DNA of 64,000 nt, from positions 1 to 64,000 of IMG/VR virus record IMGVR_UViG_3300010151_000010; one strand, given 5' to 3'. The position numbers were made by a program, and so were the translations under genes. This DNA comes from a virus. The notes beneath the pieces are model-generated. The model was not told the origin of the DNA. It searched no databases and saw only the letters and a list, made by a program, of their open reading frames with translations. Below are positions 52,701 to 59,853 of this stretch, in pieces (the first letter of the stretch is position 1; every line of letters begins with the position of its first letter).

Positions 52701-53949
52701 CTATGCCCACCAAATCCACATACTGCGTCAAGTCAGATATACCCATATCACTCATCACCTCAACGAGAGATGGCTCGCTCAGTGTGTTTGTCCTCCTATC
52801 CACAAAAGGAGAACTCACGCCTAAGACGATGCAAACATCATCGGAGATTTCTCGCCACGACTTTGCTTCTTCTGTATTAGAGCCAATCATTCTTTCTATG
52901 TTGAATATCACTGCCGCTCGTTCTGAGGGTATTTGAACCGTGAGTAGTCCAACATCAATGTATTCGTCTCCATCAAGTGCGTGTAATTTCACGTATAGCG
53001 CATCGCCAGATTTGTATGATGCTATGCGTAGTTTACTGATATGTGATTGCCTTACGAGAATATACCCTCCATATTCCGTTGGAGAGAATGCTCCTGTATT
53101 TGGAAACCTTATCGTGCCTTCTCGCTTGACTATGCTTTCCCAAGAGGGTATCATCTCAGGCCACGCTATGTCTGCATCTTCATGTGAGTCAGCATATTTG
53201 ACGAGTCGCTCTTTGAGAGGAAGGGTTGGGTATTCGGGATATGCTATATCGGTAATTGTCTTTCCTACTTTTTCTATAATTATGTTTTTATCTTCGTCGT
53301 ATTCGACTGTGACTGTGCCGCTCGGTATCGCTTGAAATGTATCTAAGGCAACCGTTGTATATTCATTCCAAGCCTTCCATTTACGCTTACGTAATCCAGC
53401 AGTCGGCTTCTCATACCACCGTTTAGGGTCGAGAAGGGCATCTGTATTCCCATATAAGGAGGTGATTATTTCAGAATCTGTGAGGAAAGACCGGCTGTTA
53501 GTTATCGTTTCGTGCGGCACTTTGGGATTGAGAGACTTGAGAAAACGCAAGGAAGAGATAGGCATTCGTTTGCCTAAGACGCTATCCCAAAATAGGTGCG
53601 CATCTATTCCATCCATCTGCTTGCTTAGGGAAAGGAACGAGAATGAGGTTGTGGTGGTCGCATTCCTAACGCGGAGTGCTTCTTCTAACGACCACTCGCT
53701 TGAATTAGAGGCACTGCTTTCAGACGCAAGTAAAATCGGTATACTGCTCGCCTCTAAGGACATAAGGACTTCGTATGGAACGCCTAATTCGTTAGCCACT
53801 TTGAAAACTAATTGTCTTTCGGTCAAGGTTTTATCGGGAAACAAAAGAGCATATGCTTGTCTTGCTTCAGCCTCGTTCAGCGTTAGCGTTAGTTTGGAAT
53901 CGCCTAAGCGTATGCGTTCGCATACAATTGCTAACTCACTGAAGCGCAT
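52690..53949 (-). CDS. unidentified protein, ligase-like N-terminus
   Basis: The 419-residue N-terminus (MRFSELAIVCERIRLGDSKLTL, then ARQAYALLFPDKTLTERQLVFKVANELGV) resembles the DNA-binding domain of archaeal ATP-dependent DNA ligases. I cannot find the nucleotidyltransferase motif KxDG; the nearest string is KLHALDG near residue 327. The central and C-terminal parts have strands (GTVTVEYDEDKNIIIEKVG; GLLTVQIPSERAAVIFNIERM). Magroviruses are reported to encode a ligase, so this could be a divergent or inactive one, but the evidence is weak. Confidence 0.3.
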   Translation of the reverse strand: MRFSELAIVCERIRLGDSKLTLTLNEAEARQAYALLFPDKTLTERQLVFKVANELGVPYEVLMSLEASSIPILLASESSASNSSEWSLEEALRVRNATTTTSFSFLSLSKQMDGIDAHLFWDSVLGKRMPISSLRFLKSLNPKVPHETITNSRSFLTDSEIITSLYGNTDALLDPKRWYEKPTAGLRKRKWKAWNEYTTVALDTFQAIPSGTVTVEYDEDKNIIIEKVGKTITDIAYPEYPTLPLKERLVKYADSHEDADIAWPEMIPSWESIVKREGTIRFPNTGAFSPTEYGGYILVRQSHISKLRIASYKSGDALYVKLHALDGDEYIDVGLLTVQIPSERAAVIFNIERMIGSNTEEAKSWREISDDVCIVLGVSSPFVDRRTNTLSEPSLVEVMSDMGISDLTQYVDLVGIDAN

Positions 53950-54256
53950 CGTCTATCAAATGCGGAACGGAAGACGCCCACTTATTGGGGTTTGGCTTTG
54001 TTTTTTCCCCGAATATCCTCATGGTTGCTTTCTCCACGTCCTTGATGCTTACCTTCGTGTTATGTTGCTTGCGCGTCATTAGGAATATACAATCAATTAA
54101 CAGGCATTTGTTTGTTCTCCTATTGGAGTAGTGAGAGTTATTTCGCACTTGGTTATACAATGTATACGCCGCATTGACTTGAGAAGGCTTCAAGCCCAAT
54201 TCCATACCTAACGAGTAAATCGAGGCTTCCATAAACTTAGACTCATGGATTTCCAT
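53936..54256 (-). CDS. TFB-like cyclin-fold protein (single repeat)
   Basis: The 106-residue protein has GGTGATTAA before the ATG. The sequence ELGLKPSQVNAAYTLYNQV, then NRRTNKCLLIDCIFLMTRKQ and KVSIKDVEKA follows the archaeal TFB/TFIIB cyclin-repeat pattern (L-x-L-x(3)-V-x(3)-A-x-x-LY ... R-x(3)-x(2)-L ... R ... S-x-x-[ED]-[IV]). Only one repeat is present and the usual N-terminal zinc ribbon is missing. It could redirect host RNA polymerase to viral promoters or compete with TFB. The match is by eye, not by search. Confidence 0.45.
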   Translation of the reverse strand: MEIHESKFMEASIYSLGMELGLKPSQVNAAYTLYNQVRNNSHYSNRRTNKCLLIDCIFLMTRKQHNTKVSIKDVEKATMRIFGEKTKPNPNKWASSVPHLIDDALQ

Positions 54257-54260
54257 TTAA

Positions 54261-54575
54261 TCACCTATCGTTGATGAAGGTGTATGCTACGAGACTCCAC
54301 ATTTCGTTGTATAGTGCTTTCAATTGCTTATCCTTAACTGAGTTTTTGAAATTGGTATAACCTGTTTCTTTCAATCTATTCTTCACTGCTTCTCCGACTT
54401 CTTCTCTCGGTATGTATGCCCTATATGGGTAATCTGCTAAGGAGTCCTTGAAGTAGTCGCATTTTGGAAATACGTTAGTAAGGTGAGTTAATTTTCTTGC
54501 TCTCACTAACAGTGTTTCATCATCATTGTAGTTCTTCACTATACTCAACCAACCATCATTCAATCCTATCCACAT
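54261..54575 (-). CDS. small conserved-looking viral protein
   Basis: The 104-residue protein starts MWIGLNDGWLSIV, then LLVRARKLTHLTNVFPKCDYF and YPYRAYIPREEVGEAV. I recall this MWI...GW.S.V...LLVRAR...L...DYPYR pattern from small hypothetical proteins in phages and bacteria; no function is assigned. It is the first gene after promoter copy 3 and has GGAGATAGAGAAGA as its ribosome-binding site. Confidence 0.6.
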   Translation of the reverse strand: MWIGLNDGWLSIVKNYNDDETLLVRARKLTHLTNVFPKCDYFKDSLADYPYRAYIPREEVGEAVKNRLKETGYTNFKNSVKDKQLKALYNEMWSLVAYTFINDR

Positions 54576-54601
54576 TCTTCTCTATCTCCTATACCCTCTA
54601 T

Positions 54602-54623
54602 ACTATCTTCGTTTAAATACCAA
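54602..54623 (-). promoter_or_regulatory. promoter motif copy 3
   Basis: Same 22-base motif, placed in the 72-base spacer between the kinase-like gene stop (54648) and the start of the next gene (54575). TTTAAA is about 40 bases before that ATG, so this transcript would have a short leader with a ribosome-binding site, unlike copy 2. Confidence 0.75.
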
Positions 54624-54647
54624 ACATCTGAGCGGCGGCGAAGCCAA

Positions 54648-55325
54648 TCAATCTAAGCGACGGTGGAGCGAGTCAATTCGACGACCCATCACATCTCTTG
54701 TCTGTTTATCTCTCAAAACTGAAAGGGCTTGTTCCATAGCATCTGAGCCACCGTAAGCATCGTAAGACTGTCCAAGTTCTTTATCACCCATACTTCCAAA
54801 CACGTCTTCTGTAAATGGTGGCTTCCAACGCATAGTGTCTAACTCACCTACTGTGTCTCCCCATGCTTGCCCCTTTTCGCCTCCCTGCGCTCTATATGGG
54901 CCAGAACCGCCCACGTCCACATAGGTAGGAGTACCATCGGGTCGCATTAACACATTATCCATATTCGCCCCTAATACGTCCCAATTTGCTATGAGGGCTT
55001 GAGGAACAAAACCTTCCTGTAATACTCCAATATCCTTCCTGTTAGAGAGCGAGGGCTGTCTTGCCCCACTCTCAAACTCAGTGAGCATTAACGGCATTCC
55101 TCTCTCATCTCTTTGCAGCGATGCTTTAGGTACACCCACTCCCAATTCGTGGAGATACCTATTGAAATCGAACTCGTTATCAATGTGTTTAGCGTGAGCG
55201 CCGCGCTTCACAACCACTTTCTCCCCCGAAGGGAGGGTCATTTGCACTGCTCCTGTGGAGCCGCCTAAGTATCGAGGGTCACTTGCTTGAAGATGTTCCC
55301 ATGCCTTCGCTAAAGGGTCCATCAT
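54648..55325 (-). CDS. kinase-like fold protein
   Basis: The 225-residue protein has the order of protein-kinase-like folds: a nucleotide loop LGGSTGAVQMTL (~20-31), lysine in KVVVKRG (~40), helix C glutamate in NEFDFNRYLHELG (~51), hinge LMLTEFE, catalytic loop ALIANWDVLGANMDNVLM and a metal site TYVDVGGSGPYRAQG in place of DFG. Similar WDVxG..xDN...D.GG..RAQG proteins occur in phages. The lysine, Asp/Asn and the second Asp are present, so catalysis is possible. Substrate unknown; host translation or transcription proteins are possible targets. GGTGCATAA precedes the ATG. Confidence 0.6.
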   Translation of the reverse strand: MMDPLAKAWEHLQASDPRYLGGSTGAVQMTLPSGEKVVVKRGAHAKHIDNEFDFNRYLHELGVGVPKASLQRDERGMPLMLTEFESGARQPSLSNRKDIGVLQEGFVPQALIANWDVLGANMDNVLMRPDGTPTYVDVGGSGPYRAQGGEKGQAWGDTVGELDTMRWKPPFTEDVFGSMGDKELGQSYDAYGGSDAMEQALSVLRDKQTRDVMGRRIDSLHRRLD

Positions 55326-56083
55326 TTATGCACCGTTGGGTTAATCGGAGTCTCGCCGTCATTATAGATATACTTGTCCTTAACTTCCGGCTTTTCCTCG
55401 CTGAATAATACATATTGATGCTCTCTTCTTCCTTTCTTACAATGGAAAGAAATTGCCGCTTTTTTGATGATTTTGAGTTCTTCACCCAACAACAACAATC
55501 TGCCAGCAGAACCTCTTGGCACGTCTTGCCATGCCCATTCGAGGATTTGTGCCTTAGTCGTCGGGGTTCCCCTCATCTCTAAGAACTTCGTGAGAGTTTT
55601 GAATCTCTTTTCCTGCATCGGCGTTAGAGGTTTTTTCGGCGTTTCGTCTATTAGACTTGAACTTGGTATAGGTATGTCTGCATTCTCGAATGCCTTGCTG
55701 ATTCGAGAGTTCACGATAGCGAGTTTTTCTGAGAACTTCTTTTCCATGCTATCCACGAGAGCGATTTTCTCATCAAAAATCTGCTCCACCTTTTTCTCGA
55801 CTGCTTCCGTAAGTAAATTAAGCGCGTGAGTTTCTATGTCTCTCACTATCGTATTTTGCTCTCCCTGTTGGATTTCAACATTAAGTTCAATCGCTCCTAT
55901 TTTGTCTTCTATTTCTCTCAATCTCTTGTATGCGTCTTTGCTCATATCATCACTTCTTTTCTTTATTTGTCTGTGTAGGTTCTTTACTCTCGGACTGCAC
56001 TCATCGCACGTCCAGCGTTGAGACGTAAATGATATAGCACGAAATGGTTTCTCGCATTTTCGACACGTTCTTATATATGACAT
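55322..56083 (-). CDS. zinc-finger, coiled-coil, winged-helix-like protein
   Basis: The 253-residue protein has three parts: a zinc finger CRKC...CDEC (residues 8-29), a long charged helix/coiled coil (~45-145, including RLREIEDKIGAIELNVEIQQ), and a C-terminal domain with LTPMQEKRFKTLTKFLEMRG and TTKAQILEWAWQDV, like a winged helix. The architecture suggests DNA binding, perhaps regulation. Its stop overlaps the kinase-like gene start by four bases. Confidence 0.6.
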   Translation of the reverse strand: MSYIRTCRKCEKPFRAISFTSQRWTCDECSPRVKNLHRQIKKRSDDMSKDAYKRLREIEDKIGAIELNVEIQQGEQNTIVRDIETHALNLLTEAVEKKVEQIFDEKIALVDSMEKKFSEKLAIVNSRISKAFENADIPIPSSSLIDETPKKPLTPMQEKRFKTLTKFLEMRGTPTTKAQILEWAWQDVPRGSAGRLLLLGEELKIIKKAAISFHCKKGRREHQYVLFSEEKPEVKDKYIYNDGETPINPTVHK

Positions 56084-56104
56084 ATATCCACCAACCTATT
56101 TTAA

Positions 56105-56821
56105 CTAATCATTCATAGAATCGAGTATTCCACTCCACATAGTATATCCAACGTCGTCATATTCGTCTTCCGCCTTCTGTATCATAGATTCGACTTTCTC
56201 AATCTGTTTTACTTGCTTCTTCTCAAGTAAAGACTCTAATTCATTCTTCGCATCTTTCTTCACCTTCTTGTTATTCATGCAATCAGGGCAGGTCATGCGC
56301 AGTTTACCTCGTCCTTTCTGCTCTTTCTCTTGCTTACACTTCTTACAGGTATAAGCCCGTATAACAGGGTCGTAGTTCTTCAACGCCGAGACTCTTGCGA
56401 TTTCGTTGCGTTGCTTCAATTGGCATACAGGGCATCTCGTAGCAAGTTTACCTCGTCCTTTCTTAGTTCCTAAAGCGGTTTCGCAATCAATGCAAGTGCC
56501 TTGTTCACGAATAATCGGTCTGAATGTCTTGACTCGATATTCAGCATTTTGCTTCTTCTTGAGTTTGGTCCGGCATTCTTCACACCGCTTGATTGTGCGC
56601 CCTTTTCCTTTCTGTGTAATTTCAGTATCGCAGTCTTCGTTCTCACAAATGCGCTTTCGCACTACGCGAGGTTTAGGCTTCCTCATTTGCTTCCTGTATT
56701 TCTTCAAGCATGATTCTTTGGCGCACATACTCGGTGCGCGTCCACGTTTCACTTCGTAAGTGAAGGATTCGTCGCAGATTTTGCATGATAAACTCAACCC
56801 CCATACTGATTCCTTATCCAT
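56105..56821 (-). CDS. protein with four tandem zinc ribbons
   Basis: The 238-residue basic protein consists of four zinc ribbons of ~45-50 residues: CKICDESF...CAKESC, CENEDCDTEI...CEECRTK, CIDCETAL...CPVCQLK and CKKCKQEK...CPDCMNN. Three of them contain the loop KGRGK or KKGRGK before the second Cys pair, suggesting internal duplication. A helical acidic C-terminus follows (VESMIQKAEDEYDD). It is probably a nucleic-acid-binding protein. Starts after GGTGAGTGT. Confidence 0.7.
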   Translation of the reverse strand: MDKESVWGLSLSCKICDESFTYEVKRGRAPSMCAKESCLKKYRKQMRKPKPRVVRKRICENEDCDTEITQKGKGRTIKRCEECRTKLKKKQNAEYRVKTFRPIIREQGTCIDCETALGTKKGRGKLATRCPVCQLKQRNEIARVSALKNYDPVIRAYTCKKCKQEKEQKGRGKLRMTCPDCMNNKKVKKDAKNELESLLEKKQVKQIEKVESMIQKAEDEYDDVGYTMWSGILDSMND

Positions 56822-56825
56822 ACAC

Positions 56826-57074
56826 TCACCGCCTCCGCTTTCTTATGTCGTCTATATATTCGAGTATCGCAGCCACTCCAGCAAAGCACCAAAACCAATC
56901 GCTATCAATATCTGAATAGCCTGTCACATTCGACAGGCTTCCAATTACTATGACTAAACCTGCTACGAGCATTCCTTCGTGTCGTATGATTCTCGGCGCT
57001 AACGCCTGTATATCTTCAACCGTTAATTCGCCATCATCATTAAAGTCGAGAAGGGCCGTAATTTTCTTTTTCAT
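56826..57074 (-). CDS. EF-hand membrane protein
   Basis: About 82 residues from ATG 57074, which follows GGAGGAAGAGTAAT. The N-terminus has a canonical calcium loop DFNDDGELTVED (D-x-N-x-D-G-x-L-x-x-x-D) flanked by helices. Two hydrophobic segments follow, GMLVAGLVIVIGSL and WFWCFAGVAAILEYI, then a basic tail DIRKRRR. This predicts a two-span membrane protein with a single EF-hand. Role unknown; possibly calcium sensing at the membrane or lysis/egress. Confidence 0.6.
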   Translation of the reverse strand: MKKKITALLDFNDDGELTVEDIQALAPRIIRHEGMLVAGLVIVIGSLSNVTGYSDIDSDWFWCFAGVAAILEYIDDIRKRRR

Positions 57075-57075
57075 A

Positions 57076-57237
57076 TTACTCTTCCTCCCCACAACTACAT
57101 ACAGCAATTTCATATTCACTATACCGATGACCTTCATCTATTATATCTCCACACTTATCACACTCTTCTGTACGAAAAACCCAATCAGGTAAATCATCTT
57201 CAGGATGCCATGTGCTTCTATCAGGAACTGAACGCAT
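57076..57237 (-). CDS. small zinc-binding protein
   Basis: About 53 residues from ATG 57237; the longer frame would overlap the upstream gene. ECDKCGDIIDEGH and AVCSCGEEE give Cys pairs for one zinc site. The N-terminal half is Trp/Asp-rich (STWHPEDDLPDWVF). Function unknown. Confidence 0.5.
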   Translation of the reverse strand: MRSVPDRSTWHPEDDLPDWVFRTEECDKCGDIIDEGHRYSEYEIAVCSCGEEE

Positions 57238-57242
57238 TATAC

Positions 57243-57536
57243 TCACTCCAACATTTCCATCAAGTCCTCGATATTGGACTTCTGCCAACCTAATGTTCCA
57301 CCTTCTGTTATGCACTCAGCACTACATCGGGTGCAAAGGAGGTGGACATTCCCAATCTCCCACATATCTGAGTTCACTGTCGTTAGAGTCCATACGTGAC
57401 CCTCGTCTCGACAGACTTCCAGATACTTCTGTATGTCTCTTTGCTTCATGAGGTCGCTTAATTTACTCGCAAGTGCTTGTCGTTCATCTGTTAGTTTTGC
57501 TATTTCTTCATCGTATTTTTTTGCCATGTTTCTCAT
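57243..57536 (-). CDS. coiled-coil plus zinc-knuckle protein
   Basis: The 97-residue protein has an N-terminal coiled coil (KKYDEEIAKLTDERQALASKLSDLM) and then Cys/His positions CRDEGH, CTRCSAEC. The start is ATG 57536, or ATG 57527 three codons later. It is the first gene after promoter copy 4, whose TTTAAA is about 22 bases upstream, so transcription may begin at or near the first ATG. Confidence 0.6.
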   Translation of the reverse strand: MRNMAKKYDEEIAKLTDERQALASKLSDLMKQRDIQKYLEVCRDEGHVWTLTTVNSDMWEIGNVHLLCTRCSAECITEGGTLGWQKSNIEDLMEMLE

Positions 57537-57545
57537 TCTCCTATT

Positions 57546-57567
57546 ACTATCTTCGTTTAAATACCAA
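57546..57567 (-). promoter_or_regulatory. promoter motif copy 4
   Basis: Same 22-base motif. As in copy 2, the TAA within TTTAAA is the stop codon of the upstream gene (57557-57904), whose last residues are LGI. The spacing to the next ATG is nearly the same as at the RFC gene. Confidence 0.8.
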
Positions 57568-57904
57568 GATTGAGATATGTTCTCAAATAGAGAGGACTAT
57601 CATCACGTGCGCGAACGGGCGTGCGTTTTGTATAGATGCCGAGTTTCTTTGGTTTCGCTTTAACCTCGCTCGCTTTATCCACGTTCTTATCAACATACCA
57701 CTGCTCTCGCAGTTTATTTCTTCGCTCAAGTTCAGATGTGCAGTCCTCACATCTCGGTAATTTCTGATACAGACCTTGGGATTCACTCATGTAAGCGTCA
57801 CTCCAGCCTGCTTCTTTCTTTGCATTTTTACATAGGCTGCCGCCTTCCCATAGAGGATGAAAACCCCCCATGTATATGTGAATACGAGTCGGTGTCTTAG
57901 CCAT
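57557..57904 (-). CDS. hypothetical basic protein
   Basis: About 115 residues from ATG 57904, which follows GGTGAGCAT. It contains HIYMGGFHPLWEGGSLCKNAKKEAGW, a CEDC pair and a Lys-rich central region, then DSPLYLRTYLNLGI. Cys positions (LCKN, RCEDC) could hold a zinc ion. Its 3' end is embedded in promoter copy 4. No family recognised. Confidence 0.55.
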   Translation of the reverse strand: MAKTPTRIHIYMGGFHPLWEGGSLCKNAKKEAGWSDAYMSESQGLYQKLPRCEDCTSELERRNKLREQWYVDKNVDKASEVKAKPKKLGIYTKRTPVRARDDSPLYLRTYLNLGI

Positions 57905-57914
57905 ATGCTCACCC

Positions 57915-58601
57915 TTAATCGTTTCCGCCACCATCTATTGTCTCATTTTCATCCTCAAACACTTCTTCATCGGCCAAGTCACTCTTTGAGAGGAACTGAT
58001 TGTGGTTATACTTGTAGCCATACTTGTAGCCACGCTTGTTATTTGATTCATCTAAGACAGGCATATCATCCTCTTCTATTGGTGAGGGTTCGACAAGCGT
58101 TGAATTGATTGGCTCAAACGTTCTGTTAATATGCGATTCTCCCGTTTCAAGTTCGCGTTCTATTCTTTCGAGGTAGTCTGATGGGGTGTGTTGTCCTTCA
58201 CCGTTAGGCCATCGCTTTAGCACGAGCGAAAGAATGAAGACATTATTTTCCGACTTAGTCCTCCTGTTATTCCTCTCAAAGGTAGTAACTCTTCTTTCCG
58301 TTTTGTAATTATAACCCCACATATAGTTGCGGCTAACGTATACGTTGCCTTTTTGTTCCAAACGAAGACATATATGGAGTGATTTAGGATGCGTAGGTAT
58401 CACGGGATGGCGTGGCAATTTCTTTCCATTGAGTGCGTTATTCACTTTGTGTATGTGTGATTCCTCATTCCCGAAGGCGGTCTGTTTTTGCGCCATAAGC
58501 CCTATGAACTCAGCGATTTCTTCTCGCGTTCCGCCAATACGAACTGAGTTGTGCATCTGCGGGTAGGCTATATGAGGAATGAAGTGATTATAGTGTTTCA
58601 T
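57915..58601 (-). CDS. hypothetical protein
   Basis: The 228-residue protein is led by GGAGAAGAGCAA. The N-terminal ~130 residues are alpha/beta (GGTREEIAEFIGLMAQKQTA; HPKSLHICLRLEQKGNVYV; NNVFILSLVLKRWP), and the C-terminal ~80 are low-complexity, Asn/Tyr/Asp/Glu-rich (KRGYKYGYKYNHNQ; EEVFEDENETIDGGGN). No known family. The long acidic tail suggests a protein-binding role. Confidence 0.55.
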   Translation of the reverse strand: MKHYNHFIPHIAYPQMHNSVRIGGTREEIAEFIGLMAQKQTAFGNEESHIHKVNNALNGKKLPRHPVIPTHPKSLHICLRLEQKGNVYVSRNYMWGYNYKTERRVTTFERNNRRTKSENNVFILSLVLKRWPNGEGQHTPSDYLERIERELETGESHINRTFEPINSTLVEPSPIEEDDMPVLDESNNKRGYKYGYKYNHNQFLSKSDLADEEVFEDENETIDGGGND

Positions 58602-58828
58602 TTGCTCTTCTCCTTGTAATCAACGTGGTCTTTTGGTAATTTATGCGCTCTTCTATCCATCATGTTCTGTATCAATACTGATACGGACTTAACCGCCTTA
58701 TCAAATCTCTCGCTTGATACCTTGTCTGGACACATGGAAGAGTGTAGTTTCCGAAGGTTTATCTCGTCCGTTAAGACGCGCAAGATTTCATACTCTGCAT
58801 GACTAACGCTCGCCGCTCTTCCTCTCAT
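58598..58828 (-). CDS. hypothetical helical protein
   Basis: About 76 residues from ATG 58828, which follows GGGAGAAGG within the previous gene. It is basic and helical (HAEYEILRVLTDEINLRKLH; RFDKAVKSVSVLIQNMMDRR). It overlaps both neighbours slightly. No family recognised. Confidence 0.5.
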   Translation of the reverse strand: MRGRAASVSHAEYEILRVLTDEINLRKLHSSMCPDKVSSERFDKAVKSVSVLIQNMMDRRAHKLPKDHVDYKEKSK

Positions 58829-59075
58829 CCTTCTCCCTCTTCTCTTGCATGGCCTCAATCATCTCCTTCAATACCACAATCATCTCCTTTGTTTGCGGTA
58901 GTGTGAGTCTAACTCCGTGTCGAGTGAAATGAGGTGGAGTCTTGGACATATTCATGATGCGCATATCTATCCAATCCTTGCCGTAGTATTCGATGGAGCG
59001 CAGGTGAATAACTCCCTTGTTGTCCTTCCACTTACCTTCCATGCTCGGACTCTTCCACGCTATCTCGTCACTCAT
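58803..59075 (-). CDS. PC4-like ssDNA-binding/transcription cofactor candidate
   Basis: About 90 residues from ATG 59075 (GGAGTGAGAAAC upstream). The segment IHLRSIEYYGKDWIDMRIM...PPHFTRHGVRLTLPQTKEMIVVLKEMI follows the PC4 fold pattern: strand, Y-x-GK-x-x-IDxR, gap, [KR]-x-G-[IV]-x-L, helix. PC4-type proteins bind single-stranded DNA or assist transcription and occur in phages. Together with the TFB-like gene this hints at viral control of transcription. The call is by eye. Confidence 0.45.
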   Translation of the reverse strand: MSDEIAWKSPSMEGKWKDNKGVIHLRSIEYYGKDWIDMRIMNMSKTPPHFTRHGVRLTLPQTKEMIVVLKEMIEAMQEKREKDERKSGER

Positions 59076-59181
59076 GTTTCTCACTCCAAGTTACTCTCGT
59101 CACGTATACGCCTGTATCAATCTCAATCATATCTTCATGATACCACGCCTTTGCTTTCCAGCAGTATTTCCGTTCACTCAT
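59068..59181 (-). CDS. 37-residue microprotein
   Basis: The ORF begins MSERKYCWKAKAWYHEDMIE and is strand-rich, with no metal motif. Its stop overlaps the next ATG by three bases and its start overlaps the previous stop by four, fitting the chained gene order. Function unknown. Confidence 0.45.
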   Translation of the reverse strand: MSERKYCWKAKAWYHEDMIEIDTGVYVTRVTWSEKHE

Positions 59182-59360
59182 CCCAACTTCCTCCAATCCG
59201 CTAGGTAGCAACTGCGCTTACAGTATTGATAGGTTTGGGGAATCGTGGGTGGAATCAGCCCCTTGTCGTGTAGCATAAGGGTAACGGATGAGTCATCAAC
59301 AATCCTGTACCAAGCGGTGCTTTCATAGCCGCAGTGAGAACACTTTACATCGTCACTCAT
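59178..59360 (-). CDS. zinc-binding small protein
   Basis: About 60 residues from ATG 59360, which follows GGCGGAGATAAA. KCSHCGYEST and YCKRSCYLADW give CxxC and CxxxC pairs around a beta-rich centre. Function unknown. Confidence 0.55.
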   Translation of the reverse strand: MSDDVKCSHCGYESTAWYRIVDDSSVTLMLHDKGLIPPTIPQTYQYCKRSCYLADWRKLG

Positions 59361-59387
59361 TTTATCTCCGCCTTCTTTATTAGTCAT

Positions 59388-59690
59388 TCACATTTCCTCC
59401 CCTTTCAATAAACAAGCGATATATGATAATGCCTCATCCATTTCGATTGGCTCATGGTTACACCATTGGGCTTTATCCCATACCGTACACATGAGTTTAC
59501 GCAATCGTTTGATTTCTGCTAAGAGAAGTGGTGCGTCTGCTATGAGTCGTGCGTCTGCACCAAACTTCAACTCAAGGTCAAGTCCTTGCTCTCCGAATCT
59601 CACCGCATGGTGTGGATTATCTGCACCCATCTTGTAAGTAGTCCACTGGTCGGCAGGTGTGTGTCCTGTATATTTGTCTGTATCAATCAT
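59388..59690 (-). CDS. Ead/Ea22-like family protein, paralogue 1
   Basis: The 100-residue protein starts MIDTDKYTGHTPADQW and has the signature ARLIADAPLLLAEIKRLRKLM, shared with the genes at 62236 and 62922. The layout, an N-terminal GHT(x)PW-type module, a variable centre and a conserved DAPLLLAEIKRLR helix, is like Ead/Ea22 proteins of phages, whose function is unknown. GAGGTGAAGAGGA precedes the ATG. Confidence 0.6.
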   Translation of the reverse strand: MIDTDKYTGHTPADQWTTYKMGADNPHHAVRFGEQGLDLELKFGADARLIADAPLLLAEIKRLRKLMCTVWDKAQWCNHEPIEMDEALSYIACLLKGEEM

Positions 59691-59851
59691 TCCTCTTCAC
59701 CTCCTTGACATTCTTCGCACAAGCCTTGCTTGTTCATGTCCTCCAATGGGTAAGCGAGGGAACACCCTAAGCAATAGCCCATGAGTATTCCTTTCTTTAC
59801 TCCCTCGATGTAGTCTTCGTCGTGTCCTTCGTATTTGTCTAAGTCAATCAT
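59687..59851 (-). CDS. module hybrid: MIDLDKY N-terminus plus zinc ribbon
   Basis: This 54-residue ORF begins MIDLDKYEGHDEDYIEG, the same N-terminus as the Ead/Ea22-like paralogues, but continues into a zinc ribbon (YCLGCSLAYP...LCEECQGG) instead of the DAPLLLAEIKRLR domain. Its TGA overlaps the next ATG. It looks like a fusion or a swap of gene 5' ends. Confidence 0.6.
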   Translation of the reverse strand: MIDLDKYEGHDEDYIEGVKKGILMGYCLGCSLAYPLEDMNKQGLCEECQGGEEE

Positions 59852-59853
59852 TC

